Below are positions 25,282 through 33,748 of a DNA stretch of 64,000 bases, one piece after another. Every line of letters begins with the position of its first letter. Within the stretch, counting starts at the first letter, position 1. This DNA comes from Scleromatobacter sp039920745 (GTDB taxonomy: Bacteria; Pseudomonadota; Gammaproteobacteria; Burkholderiales; Burkholderiaceae_C). A program made the translations under genes and the position numbers. Below the pieces are notes generated by a model, which worked only from the letters and a program-made list of their open reading frames with translations, searched no databases and was not told the DNA's origin. The DNA is taken from the NCBI GenBank assembly GCA_039920745.1, contig JBDSDD010000037.1, positions 186,001-250,000 on the forward strand, given 5' to 3'.

Positions 25282-26604
25282 ATGAAAGTGATTGTTCTGG
25301 GCGCCGGCATCATCGGCGTCGCCACCGCCTGGTACCTGCTGGAGGAAGGCCACGACGTGACCGTCGTCGAGCGCCAGCCCGAGGCCGCGCTGGAGACCAG
25401 CTTCGCCAACGGTGCACAGATCTCGGTGTGCTTCTGCGAGCCTTGGGCCAACGCGGGCGCGCCGTTGAAGGTGGCCAAGTGGATGTTGCAGGACGACTCG
25501 CCACTGCTGTTCCGCCCGCGCCTCGACCTGCACCAGTGGCGCTGGGCGCTGAGCTTCCTGGGCCAGTGCAACGACGCTGCGTTCGCGCGCAACGTCGAGC
25601 AGTTGGTTGCCCTCGGGCGCTACAGCCACGAGGCGCTCAAATCCGTCGTCGCGGCCACCGGCATCGAATACGACCGCCTGCAGCGCGGCATCCTGCACTT
25701 CTTCTCCTCGGCCGCCGACTACGAATCCGGCATCAAGGCCGCGGGTCTGATGCGCGACCACGGTGTCGACCGCCGCGTGCTGGGCCGCGACGAGGTGCTG
25801 GCGGTAGAGCCGGCGCTGAAGCCCTTCGGCGATCGCATCCATGGCGGCACCTACACGCCCAGCGACGAGTCCGGCGACGCGCGCGTGTTCACGCAGAAGC
25901 TGGCCGAGCGTTGCGCCGCCCGCGGCGCCAGGTTCCTCTACGAGCACGACGTGCTGGGCTTCGACAAGCGCGGCGACAAGGTGGAAGGCGTGATCGTCGG
26001 CGACCGCAGCACGCTGCGCCGCACGACGCTCACCGGCGACCAGGTGGTGGCCGCCACCGGCTCGTTCACCGCGCCGCTGCTGCGCCAGCTCGGGATCTAC
26101 CTGAACATCTATCCGGCCAAGGGCTACTCGGCGACGCTGCGCCTGAAGCGCCCCGAGGACGCCAGCACGGTGAGCCTGCTGGACGACACCCGCAAGATCG
26201 CGATCTCGCGCCTGGGCGACCACATCCGCATCGCCGGCACCGCGGAGATGGCCGGCTATGACACCTCCCTGGCCGGCGCCACCGCACGCACGCGCTGCGA
26301 GGCGCTGGTGCGCCGCTACGAACAGCTGTTCCCCGGCGTCGCCGACACGCGCCAGGCCAACTTCTGGGCCGGCCTGCGCCCCAGCACGCCGGACAACTTG
26401 CCCTACATCGGTCGCAGCAAGATCTCCAACCTGTGGCTCAACGCGGGCCACGGCACACTGGGCTGGACGCACGGCGCCGGCTCGGGCCGTGCGCTGGCGG
26501 AACTGATCAGCGGACGCCGTCCGCAACTCGAATACGGCTTCTGCGGTGAAGCACTGCCGTCGCGTCGCCCGCTGGTGGCGATCCCGTCCCGGTCCTGGGC
26601 CTGA
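25282..26604 (+). CDS. dadA: D-amino acid dehydrogenase, small subunit
   Basis: FAD enzyme that oxidises D-amino acids (D-Ala and others) to 2-oxo acids and ammonia at the inner membrane, feeding electrons to quinone. The 440-aa protein begins with the dinucleotide-binding fold VIVLGAGIIGVATAWYL and ERQPEAALETSFANGAQIS, typical of DadA, and ends with NLWLNAGHGTLGWTHGAGSGRAL. The family length is about 410-435. No dadX racemase is adjacent. The upstream AT-rich stretch (25152-25195) could take an Lrp-type regulator, but no clear site is visible. Confidence 0.93.
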   Translation: MKVIVLGAGIIGVATAWYLLEEGHDVTVVERQPEAALETSFANGAQISVCFCEPWANAGAPLKVAKWMLQDDSPLLFRPRLDLHQWRWALSFLGQCNDAAFARNVEQLVALGRYSHEALKSVVAATGIEYDRLQRGILHFFSSAADYESGIKAAGLMRDHGVDRRVLGRDEVLAVEPALKPFGDRIHGGTYTPSDESGDARVFTQKLAERCAARGARFLYEHDVLGFDKRGDKVEGVIVGDRSTLRRTTLTGDQVVAATGSFTAPLLRQLGIYLNIYPAKGYSATLRLKRPEDASTVSLLDDTRKIAISRLGDHIRIAGTAEMAGYDTSLAGATARTRCEALVRRYEQLFPGVADTRQANFWAGLRPSTPDNLPYIGRSKISNLWLNAGHGTLGWTHGAGSGRALAELISGRRPQLEYGFCGEALPSRRPLVAIPSRSWA

Positions 26605-26605
26605 T

Positions 26606-27274
26606 TCAGAACCGGCCGCGCCCCGGCGGCCCACGCCGGGGCGGGGGGCGCTTGGGCGCGGTCACGGCCTTGGGCAGCGGCCGGCTGACGTCGGCCAGGC
26701 GCATCACGCTTTGCACGATGTCCTCGATCGCCTCGTCCAGCGTGGACGGCGGCTCGAGCGTCTCGATCTCGGCCAGCAGCGCGTCCGCGTCCTCCAGATC
26801 CTCCGGATCGAACGCGGCGTAGAGCACCGCCATCGGCTCCAGCGAGTCCTGCGAGTCCATGTTCATCAGCGCGGGGAACAGCTCCATCGCGGCGGAAAAG
26901 CCGGCGGCCCAAGGCATCATCGATTCGAGCGGGCCCGCCTCGTCGTCGAGCTCGAACACCCAGGGATCGAACCATTGGCGCCCTGAGATGGCGGTCATCA
27001 GCTCGCGGTAGCGCCGCTGCACCAGGCCCTGCAGTTCATGCAGGCCGGGCCACTTGTCGTGGAGCGGGCGGCCGTCGACGTCGAACACGTGCTTGATCCA
27101 GGCGCTGGCCGGCACCGCGGTGGGCTGCAGCAGCACGCCGCACAAATAGCCATCGAGCATGCTGATGTCCAGCGGCTCGAGCGGCTCGGGGAGTTTGTCC
27201 AGCAGCGTCTGCAGCCGGTTCATGTCGGCTTCGCCGAGCGGCGGCACCGGGGCGGGGGAGGCGGGCGAGGTCAT
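26606..27274 (-). CDS. UPF0149 (YecA-like) family protein
   Basis: The 222-aa protein has the UPF0149 core: MLDGYLCGVLLQPT near residue 40, HDKWPGLHELQGLVQRRYRELM near 75, and WAAGFSAAME near 125, in the alpha-helical order typical of YecA/YgfB. The tail is Lys/Arg/Pro-rich (KRPPPRRGPPGRGRF), without the SEC-C zinc motif found in many YecA proteins. The biochemical role of the family is poorly known. ATG at 27274 is chosen; an in-frame ATG nine codons upstream (27301) is possible. Convergent with dadA, 1 bp between stops. Confidence 0.85.
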   Translation of the reverse strand: MTSPASPAPVPPLGEADMNRLQTLLDKLPEPLEPLDISMLDGYLCGVLLQPTAVPASAWIKHVFDVDGRPLHDKWPGLHELQGLVQRRYRELMTAISGRQWFDPWVFELDDEAGPLESMMPWAAGFSAAMELFPALMNMDSQDSLEPMAVLYAAFDPEDLEDADALLAEIETLEPPSTLDEAIEDIVQSVMRLADVSRPLPKAVTAPKRPPPRRGPPGRGRF

Positions 27275-27307
27275 GCCCGGATTGTCGCCCCATGGGATCA
27301 TCGCGGG

Positions 27308-27886
27308 ATGACCCATCGACACTTCCTGTTCATCGTTTCGAGCGCCCGCATCCCGGGCGCGCTCGGCAACACCGAGTGGCTGGCCCGCGAGGCCGCGCGC
27401 CACCTGCCCGCCGGCGCCACCAGCACCTGGCTGCACCTGAACGGCCTGGACCTGGCCGACTTCGAGGATCGGCGCCACGACATCGGCGTCTACCCGATGC
27501 CCACCGGCGACACCGTGCGCCTGCTCGACGCCACGCTGGAGGCCAGCGACCTCGTTTTCGTGTCGCCGCTCTACTGGTACAGCTTCCCGAACCGCCTCAA
27601 ACGCTACCTGGACCACTGGAGTGCCTGGATGCGCATCGAGGGCCTGGACTTCAAGGGCCGCATGTCGGCCAAGCGCGTCTGGACGATCACCACCAGCGGC
27701 AGCCGCGAGAAGACGCAGCCGATGTTCGACAGCCTGAAGCTGTGCGCGCAATTCCTGGCGATGCAGTGGCAGGCTCCCTTGTGGGGCCAGGGTGGTGCAC
27801 CGGGCGCCGTCGAGAAGGACGTGGCCGCGATCGCCGCCGCGGCGAGCTATTTCGGTGCACAGGACGGCTCCCCGGGTGTTGCCTAA
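27308..27886 (+). CDS. NAD(P)H-dependent FMN reductase/flavodoxin-fold oxidoreductase
   Basis: The 192-aa protein has the flavodoxin-like FMN fold: SSARIPGALGNTEWLAREA (phosphate-binding loop, residues about 10-28), SDLVFVSPLYWYSFPNRLKRYLDHW (about 80-104) and TTSGSREKTQPM. The family reduces FMN, quinones or nitro compounds with NAD(P)H. It is divergent from the UPF0149 gene with only 33 bp between starts. The physiological substrate is unknown. Confidence 0.85.
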   Translation: MTHRHFLFIVSSARIPGALGNTEWLAREAARHLPAGATSTWLHLNGLDLADFEDRRHDIGVYPMPTGDTVRLLDATLEASDLVFVSPLYWYSFPNRLKRYLDHWSAWMRIEGLDFKGRMSAKRVWTITTSGSREKTQPMFDSLKLCAQFLAMQWQAPLWGQGGAPGAVEKDVAAIAAAASYFGAQDGSPGVA

Positions 27887-27945
27887 ACAGGCACACCCCC
27901 TGAAATAGGGATGCGTTTCGTCGCACCCGCTCGTACATTGGATTC

Positions 27946-28062
27946 CGTTGTGTTGACCGATTCGCGAGCTCTGGGAGGGGACTGAATCGGCCAACGCTCA
28001 AAGTCCCAACGACGTCCTTCTCGCGAAGGACTTGAAGCCCACCCTTGCGGTGGGTTTTTTTT
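27946..28062 (+). ncRNA. candidate small RNA (or structured leader) with terminator
   Basis: A -10-like TACATT (27934-27939) is followed by three stem-loops: TTG-CCGATTC/GAATCGG-CAA (27953-27994) with GGGAGGGG in its loop, GTCCTTC-tcgc-GAAGGAC (28014-28031), and a terminator CCCACC-cttgc-GGTGGG-TTTTTTTT (28038-28062). No protein frame fits. It would give an RNA of about 115 nt, ending 70 bp before pyrB. It could instead be the 3' end of the preceding gene's mRNA. No known RNA family is recognised. Confidence 0.5.
28038..28062 (+). terminator. rho-independent terminator
   Basis: Perfect 6-bp stem CCCACC/GGTGGG with a 5-nt loop and a run of eight T. It ends the candidate small RNA or the upstream reductase transcript. 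Confidence 0.9.
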
Positions 28063-28132
28063 CGCCTGCGCGCATTGCGATCTACGCAGACCTTCTTGCA
28101 CAAATATACGCTCTGAGTTCAAATGCGAGCTC

Positions 28133-29419
28133 ATGATCACGCAGCAAGTCCTCCTCCGCGACGCCATGCGGCGCCTCGACATGACCCGCGACACCTTTGC
28201 GGATCGCATCGGCAGCCGCCGACGCGCCCTTGACAGCTGGCTGTTGCCCGACGAATCCAACGAATTTCGTGCGATGCCCGAGGTCGCTCGCCGCTTCGTG
28301 CAGGAGATCCTGGCCACCACCGCGCCGCGGGTCGAATCGGCAACGCAAAGCGTATATTCAGCGACGCTGCCGCTGACGCCTGGTGGCCCGCTGAGACACC
28401 TGCTGTCCGTCGATCAGTTCACGCGCGAATCGGCGGAGGACCTGTTTCGCCTGGCCGACGTGATGCTGCCGATCGCCCGGCGCCAGAAGGTCACTCGCGT
28501 GCTCGAAGGCGCGGTGCTGGCCAACCTGTTCTTCGAGGCCAGCACGCGCACCCGCGTCAGTTTCGGCGCGGCGTTCTGCCGCCTCGGCGGCTCGGTGTGC
28601 GACACCACCGGCTTCACGTTTTCGTCGATGGCCAAGGGCGAATCGATCCACGACACCAGCCGCGTGATCGCCGGCTACGCCGACGCGATCGTCGTGCGCC
28701 ATCCCGACCAGGGCGCCGTCGCCGAATTCGCGCGCGCCACCAACGTGCCGGTGGTCAATGGGGGTGACGGGCCCGGCGAACATCCGACCCAGGCGCTGCT
28801 GGACCTGTACACGATCCAGCGCGAGTTCTCGCGCCTGGGCAAGCGGGTGGACGGCGCGCACATCGCGCTGGTGGGCGACCTCAAGTACGGCCGCACGGTG
28901 CACTCGCTGATCAAGCTGCTTTCGCTGTACAAGGGCGTGCGATTCACGCTGATCGCGCCAGCGTCGCTGGAGATGCCGGCCACGATCGTCGATCGCGTGA
29001 GCCGCAACGGCAACGTCGTCGAGGCGCGCGACACGCTGGCCAGCCTGGCCGACGCCGACATCGTCTACGCCACGCGCATCCAGAAGGAGCGGTTCGCCGA
29101 GGAGTCGATCGAAGGCTATGGTGCCGCGTTCGAGATCAACCGCGCGCTGGTCGACCGCGTCTGCAAGCCCGACGTCGTCGTGATGCACCCGCTGCCGCGC
29201 GACAGCCGCCCCGGCTCGCACGACCTCAGCGCCGACCTGGACGGCGACCCGCGCCTGGCGATCTTCCGCCAGACCGACAACGGCATCCCGGTGCGCATGG
29301 CGATCTTCGCGTCGTTGCTGGGCGTCGACAAGCTGGTGCAGCGCTCGATGCGCGACGCGCAGTGGACGCCGCCGACGTTCATCGGGCCGGAGGACAGCCC
29401 GATTCACGGTCTCGACTGA
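28133..29419 (+). CDS. pyrB: aspartate carbamoyltransferase with extra N-terminal helical domain
   Basis: Carbamoyl phosphate + L-aspartate to N-carbamoyl-aspartate, the first step of pyrimidine synthesis. The catalytic part (from about residue 85) has FEASTRTRVSF near 137 (carbamoyl-phosphate loop), GEHPTQALLD near 220 and VMHPLPRDSRPG near 345. At 428 aa it is far longer than normal catalytic chains (about 310). Residues 1-60 (MRRLDMTRDTFADRIGSRRRALDSWLLP) look like a helix-turn-helix of the kind found in small phage-type regulators, and there is a C-terminal extension. No pyrI, pyrC or pyrR is nearby. Upstream in-frame start is ATG 28133. Confidence 0.88.
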   Translation: MITQQVLLRDAMRRLDMTRDTFADRIGSRRRALDSWLLPDESNEFRAMPEVARRFVQEILATTAPRVESATQSVYSATLPLTPGGPLRHLLSVDQFTRESAEDLFRLADVMLPIARRQKVTRVLEGAVLANLFFEASTRTRVSFGAAFCRLGGSVCDTTGFTFSSMAKGESIHDTSRVIAGYADAIVVRHPDQGAVAEFARATNVPVVNGGDGPGEHPTQALLDLYTIQREFSRLGKRVDGAHIALVGDLKYGRTVHSLIKLLSLYKGVRFTLIAPASLEMPATIVDRVSRNGNVVEARDTLASLADADIVYATRIQKERFAEESIEGYGAAFEINRALVDRVCKPDVVVMHPLPRDSRPGSHDLSADLDGDPRLAIFRQTDNGIPVRMAIFASLLGVDKLVQRSMRDAQWTPPTFIGPEDSPIHGLD

Positions 29420-30357
29420 ATCGGGAACCCGTCCTCCAGCGCTGTGCGCCAGTAGCCGATGAACGCCTGCACCGCGCGTGGCACCACCGGGCTGTAGGGC
29501 CGGATCGCGTACAGGTGCTCTCCGAAGGCGCCCACGGGTTTCCACTGCGGCAGCACCAACTGCAGCTTGCCGGACTGCACAGCGGCCTGGGCGCTGAAGT
29601 CGGGCAGCAGCGCGATGCCCAGGCCGGCGAGCGCCGCCTCGCGCAGCGCCTCGCTGTTGTTGGCGGCGAAGACGCCACGCACGCCGACGCTGACGCGGCC
29701 CGACTTCGATTTGAGTGCCGCGTCCGGCTCGAAGCTCCATGTCGGCGTGTCGCCGGGGCGCAGGTAGTGCAGGCAATCGTGCGTCGAGAGGTCCTGCGGG
29801 GCCGCGGGCGCGCCCGCGCGGCGCAGGTACGCGCGTGACGCGACGAGCCAGCTGCGCGTGGTGCACAGCGGCCAGGCGACGTGGGTGTCAGGCGGCGCCG
29901 CGGTGTGGCGCAGGGCGACATCGAAGCCTTCCTGCGCCATCGCGACGAGGCGGTCGGACAGCGCCAGCTCGACGCGCACCTGCGGGTAAGCGCGCAGGAA
30001 GTCGGCCAGGCGCGGCACGATCTGCTGGCGCCCGAGCGCCACCGGCGCGCTGACGCGCAGCACGCCGTGCGGCTCTCCGACCAGATCCTGCACGCCGGCG
30101 AAGCCCTGCTCGATCTGTGCGAACGCCGCGCGGGTCGCCTCGACCAGCCGCTCGCCGGCCTCCGTCAGCCTGACGCTGCGCGTGGTGCGGTGCACCAGAG
30201 GCACGCCGGCGGCGCGCTCCAGCGCGGAGACGCGCTGGCTCATCGCGGCCTTGCTCAGGCCGAGGCGCTGCGCCGCGGCGGTGAAGCTGCCCGCGCTCTG
30301 AAGCACGCCCAGCCCGTGCACGTGAGACCACAGCGATTCGATCTTGCGGGTGTCCAT
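29404..30357 (-). CDS. LysR family transcriptional regulator
   Basis: The 317-aa protein has the N-terminal LysR HTH (AGSFTAAAQRLGLSKAAMSQRVSALERAAGVPLVHRTTRSVRLT, residues about 22-65) and a periplasmic-binding-like effector domain (about 95-300). Its 3' end overlaps the convergent pyrB by 16 bp. It is divergent from mmsA, with 130 bp between starts that contain a clear dyad, so it most likely controls mmsA and itself in response to a metabolite of valine/propionate or inositol breakdown. The ligand is an inference. Confidence 0.92.
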   Translation of the reverse strand: MDTRKIESLWSHVHGLGVLQSAGSFTAAAQRLGLSKAAMSQRVSALERAAGVPLVHRTTRSVRLTEAGERLVEATRAAFAQIEQGFAGVQDLVGEPHGVLRVSAPVALGRQQIVPRLADFLRAYPQVRVELALSDRLVAMAQEGFDVALRHTAAPPDTHVAWPLCTTRSWLVASRAYLRRAGAPAAPQDLSTHDCLHYLRPGDTPTWSFEPDAALKSKSGRVSVGVRGVFAANNSEALREAALAGLGIALLPDFSAQAAVQSGKLQLVLPQWKPVGAFGEHLYAIRPYSPVVPRAVQAFIGYWRTALEDGFPIQSRP

Positions 30358-30384
30358 CGTTGTTCCATATTTCGTCTGCCCTAT

Positions 30385-30402
30385 TGTTCACTTTATTGAA
30401 CA
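30385..30402. promoter_or_regulatory. dyad in the lysR-mmsA intergenic region
   Basis: TGTTCA-ctttat-TGAACA, a perfect 6-bp dyad, in an AT-rich stretch 28 bp from the lysR start. It fits a LysR recognition site and covers the divergent promoters. Confidence 0.6.
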
Positions 30403-30487
30403 GTCAATCCAGCCCGGCGGTCTTCTCCCACGCGGGACGAATGCCTAGACTGGTGCGTTGCCGACCCCGTCGATCCAGGAGACCGCC

Positions 30488-32005
30488 ATGTCCACGCCCG
30501 CTTTCTCGTCCGCCACGCCCATCGGCCACTTCATCGGCGGCGAACACGTCGTGCACGCGGACGCGCGCAAGCAATCGGTCTTCAACCCGGCCACCGGCGC
30601 CGTCACGCGCCAGTTGCACCTGGGCACCGCGGTAGACGTCGAGACGGCCGTCGCCGCCGCGTCCAAGGCGTTCGACGGCTGGTCCAACACGCCGCCGATC
30701 CGCCGCGCCCGCGTGCTCAACGCGTTCCTGGCGCTGCTCAACGAACACCGCGACCAGCTCGCCGCGATGATCACAGCAGAACACGGCAAGGTGTTCTCCG
30801 ATGCCCAGGGCGAGGTGATGCGCGGCATCGACGTCGTCGAGTTCGCCTGCGGCATCCCGCAGCTGCTCAAGGGCGACTTCACCGACCAGGTGTCCACCGG
30901 CATCGACAACTGGACGCTGCGCCAGTCGCTGGGCGTGGTCGCCGGCATCACGCCGTTCAACTTCCCGTTCATGGTGCCGTGCTGGATGTTCCCGGTAGCC
31001 ATCGCCTGCGGCAACACCTTCATCCTCAAGCCCAGCGAGCGCGACCCGTCGCCCAGCCTGCTGGTCGCCGAGCTGCTGCAGCGCGCCGGGCTGCCCGACG
31101 GCGTGTTCAACGTCGTGCAGGGCGACAAGACCGTCGTCGACGCGCTGCTGACCCACCCCGACGTCAAGGCGCTGTCCTTCGTCGGATCGACCCCGATCGC
31201 CCAGTACATCTACGAGACCGGCGCCCGTCACGGCAAGCGCGTGCAGGCGCTCGGTGGCGCGAAGAACCACATGGTCGTGATGCCGGACGCCGACATCGAG
31301 CAGTCCATCGACGCGCTGATCGGCGCGGCCTACGGGTCGGCTGGCGAGCGCTGCATGGCGATCTCGGTGGCGGTGCTGGTGGGCGACGTGGCCGACCGGC
31401 TGCTGCCCAAGCTGGCCGAACGCACGAAGACGTTGGTCATGGCCAACGGCATGAACCCGGCCGCCGAGATGGGCCCGGTCGTGACCCGGGAAGCGCTGCA
31501 GCGCATCGAGGGCTACATCGACATCGGCGTCAAGGAAGGCGCGACGCTGCTGGTGGACGGGCGCGGCGCGACGGTCTCCGGCCATGAGAACGGCTTCTTC
31601 ACCGGCGGCACGCTGTTCGACCACGTCACCCCCGAGATGCGCATCTACAAGGAAGAGATCTTCGGCCCGGTGCTGGCATGCGTGCGCGTGCCCGACTTCA
31701 AGTCCGCCGTCGACCTCGTCAACGCACACGAGTACGGCAACGGCGTGGCCTGCTTCACCAGCGACGGCAACGTCGCCCGCGAGTTCGCGCGCCGCATCCA
31801 GGTCGGCATGGTGGGCATCAACGTGCCGATCCCGGTGCCGATGGCCTGGCACGGCTTCGGCGGCTGGAAGAAGAGCCTGTTCGGCGACATGCATGCCTAC
31901 GGCGAAGAAGGCGTGCGCTTCTACACCAAGCAAAAGAGCGTGATGCAGCGCTGGCCAGCGAGTATCGGCAAGGGCGCGGAGTTCGCGATGCCCACCGCGA
32001 AATGA
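30488..32005 (+). CDS. mmsA: methylmalonate-semialdehyde dehydrogenase (CoA-acylating)
   Basis: Oxidises (methyl)malonate semialdehyde to propionyl- or acetyl-CoA with NAD and CoA in valine, beta-alanine or inositol catabolism. The 505-aa protein has the aldehyde dehydrogenase fold: SLGVVAGITPFNFPFMVPCWM near residue 150, catalytic Cys in YGSAGERCMAISV near 290, and EEIFGPVLACVRV near 390. The Phe-Asn-Phe-Pro and ERCMA patterns are those of the CoA-acylating MmsA subgroup. ATG 30488 is chosen. Its stop TGA is the first three bases of an intergenic repeat copy. Confidence 0.94.
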   Translation: MSTPAFSSATPIGHFIGGEHVVHADARKQSVFNPATGAVTRQLHLGTAVDVETAVAAASKAFDGWSNTPPIRRARVLNAFLALLNEHRDQLAAMITAEHGKVFSDAQGEVMRGIDVVEFACGIPQLLKGDFTDQVSTGIDNWTLRQSLGVVAGITPFNFPFMVPCWMFPVAIACGNTFILKPSERDPSPSLLVAELLQRAGLPDGVFNVVQGDKTVVDALLTHPDVKALSFVGSTPIAQYIYETGARHGKRVQALGGAKNHMVVMPDADIEQSIDALIGAAYGSAGERCMAISVAVLVGDVADRLLPKLAERTKTLVMANGMNPAAEMGPVVTREALQRIEGYIDIGVKEGATLLVDGRGATVSGHENGFFTGGTLFDHVTPEMRIYKEEIFGPVLACVRVPDFKSAVDLVNAHEYGNGVACFTSDGNVAREFARRIQVGMVGINVPIPVPMAWHGFGGWKKSLFGDMHAYGEEGVRFYTKQKSVMQRWPASIGKGAEFAMPTAK

Positions 32006-32078
32006 CAGCCCCACGGTCGCTGGCGCTCCCTGCCCCCGAGGGGCCCGGCAGAGCCGCATCCACCGCTCACTTGAGCTT
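32003..32078 (-). repeat. intergenic repeat family copy fused to the mmsA stop
   Basis: Begins TGACAGCCCCACGG, whose TGA is the mmsA stop codon, contains CTCCCTGCCCCCGAGGGG, and ends near GCTCACTTGAGC. Same family as 58932-59019, which also supplies a stop codon. It lacks the middle GCGAGCGG part of the longest copies. Confidence 0.8.
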
Positions 32079-32113
32079 CCAGCCGGCGTACCAGCGCCGA
32101 CGGCGGGTTCAGT

Positions 32114-33076
32114 TCAAGAACGGGAGCGCAGTTCGCGCACGCCGCGGCCGAGCCTGCGGCGCAGCAGCGTGCGCAACGTGACGCCATCCGCGTAGCCAAT
32201 CTGGGCCGCGATGCGGTCGACGCTGTCGGAGCCGGTGCGCAGCAGGTGCACGGCGCGCTCGATGCGCAGGTCCTGGAAGTACGACAACGGCGACTTGCCC
32301 AGCACGCCGCGCAGGCGGCGTGCGAGCGTGCGTTCGCTCGCGCCCACGGCGCGCGCGGCCTCGCCCAGCGAGAAGCCCGTCGCGAGGTTCTGGCGCGCCC
32401 AGGCCTCGAAGCGTTCGACCACCGGGTCGGCATGCGCGAGGTGGTCGGGGATCACGAACTCGGCCTGCGAGCCGCGCGCCTCGACCAGCAGGTAGCGCGC
32501 CGCCAACGCGGCGAGGGCCGGACTGCGGCTGCGCACCACGCCCAACGCCAGATCGAGATGCGCCAGTGCGGCGCCAGCAGTCGTGACGCCCACGCCGTTG
32601 ACCAGCATGCGCGATTCGTCGAGCTCGACGCGGGGATAGCGCTGGCGGAACAAGGGTGCGAGCCACCACGAGGTCGTGGCGCGTTGGTTGTCCAGCAGCC
32701 GACTCTCGGCGAGCACGAAGGTGCCGGTGCAGGCCGCGCCCGTCGCAGCGCCCGCCTCGGACCAGCGCTGCAGCAGCGCGGCGGCGTCGCGCACGTCGGC
32801 GCACGCCAGCCGGGCCACGAGCGTGTCGGGCATCTTGGCGCCCAGCGCGGGCACCAGCACGATGTCGGGCGAAGCCACGTCAGCCGCCGCCCTCACTGGC
32901 ACGCCCAACCCATGCGCCGTGCGAACGCGCCGTCGCACGCCGACCAGCGTGAGCTCGATCGGCGCCGGCGCATCGGGCAGCGTCACCGCGAGTTCGTTGG
33001 CCGTGGTCAGCGTGTCGGTCAGCGCGGCCAGTCCGAGGTCGAACACGCCATCGAGGACGAGCAAGTGGATTCGCAT
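32114..33076 (-). CDS. GlxA-type AraC family regulator (DJ-1/PfpI + AraC HTH)
   Basis: The 320-aa protein combines an N-terminal DJ-1/PfpI-like domain (HLLVLDGVFDLGLAALTDTL at the start; GAACTGTFVLAESRLLDNQRATTSW near 115-140) with a C-terminal AraC DNA-binding domain of two HTH units (SLGEAARAVGASERTLARRLRG near 240 and IERAVHLLRTGSDSVDRIAAQIGY near 275). Start ATG 33076 is fixed by the family N-terminus. It is divergent from the monooxygenase gene (106 bp between starts) and probably regulates it. Confidence 0.9.
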   Translation of the reverse strand: MRIHLLVLDGVFDLGLAALTDTLTTANELAVTLPDAPAPIELTLVGVRRRVRTAHGLGVPVRAAADVASPDIVLVPALGAKMPDTLVARLACADVRDAAALLQRWSEAGAATGAACTGTFVLAESRLLDNQRATTSWWLAPLFRQRYPRVELDESRMLVNGVGVTTAGAALAHLDLALGVVRSRSPALAALAARYLLVEARGSQAEFVIPDHLAHADPVVERFEAWARQNLATGFSLGEAARAVGASERTLARRLRGVLGKSPLSYFQDLRIERAVHLLRTGSDSVDRIAAQIGYADGVTLRTLLRRRLGRGVRELRSRS

Positions 33077-33182
33077 GGCAGGAATGATATCAATGTTGTC
33101 GTTCCCGCCACTGGCAATCGAGCTGGCATGCGTAGAAACTGCGCTCTCGTGCAACCCAGACCAACCTGAAGAAAGAAGCATC

Positions 33183-33482
33183 ATGACCAAGCTCGCGCTG
33201 TTCGTCCGCCTCGAAGCCAAGCCCGGCCAGGAGGCCGCCGTCGCTGACTTCCTCGCCGGCGCGTTGCCGCTGGCCAACGCCGAAACCGGGACGACCGCCT
33301 GGTTCGCGCTGAAATTCGGCCCGTCCACGTTCGGTGTCTTCGACGCCTTCGAGGACGAGTCCGGCCGCGACGCTCACCTGAACGGCCCCATCGCGGCCGC
33401 CTTGATGGCCAACGCAGCGGCCTTGCTCAGCGAGGCGCCGAAGATCGAACGCGTGGACCTGCTGGCGGTCAAGCTGCGTTGA
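33183..33482 (+). CDS. antibiotic-biosynthesis-monooxygenase (ABM/YgiN-like) domain protein
   Basis: The 99-aa protein is a single ferredoxin-like ABM domain: LALFVRLEAKPGQEAAVADFL at the start, TTAWFALKFGPSTFGVFDAFED in the middle and a helix ALMANAAALL. Such small dimers act on quinols or other aromatic rings without cofactor, or serve as heme-degrading relatives; the substrate is unknown. AAGAAAG serves as ribosome site before ATG 33183. The divergent GlxA-type regulator is its likely controller. Confidence 0.85.
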   Translation: MTKLALFVRLEAKPGQEAAVADFLAGALPLANAETGTTAWFALKFGPSTFGVFDAFEDESGRDAHLNGPIAAALMANAAALLSEAPKIERVDLLAVKLR

Positions 33483-33643
33483 GACGCGCGTCTTCACGTT
33501 CAATGGCGACGTGAACGCCAACGCCGCCTGGAGCGCGCGCGCAAGGCCTTGCGGCGCCAAAGCAGACGCGGACGCGCTATTGGCCCGCAGGCGCCGGTTC
33601 AGCGGCAATGCTTGGCATTCGACCTCTTTTAGAGGCAGCTCCC

Positions 33644-33683
33644 TGTGAGATGCATCACGTCGAGAGCACTTGACGTAGGTCAG
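33644..33683 (+). promoter_or_regulatory. CRP-like and FNR-like sites upstream of the sugar-binding protein gene
   Basis: TGTGA-gatgca-TCACG (33644-33659) differs from the CRP consensus by one base, and TTGAC-gtag-GTCAG (33670-33683) is close to the FNR/ANR consensus TTGAT-N4-ATCAA. Both are within 105 bp of the start at 33749. Only similarity to consensus supports them. Confidence 0.45.
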
Positions 33684-33748
33684 ACCCTATCCGGGAATCC
33701 GCTTCCTCGCCCACATAATCGCGCCAGTCGGTGGGTAAGGGAAAAATC

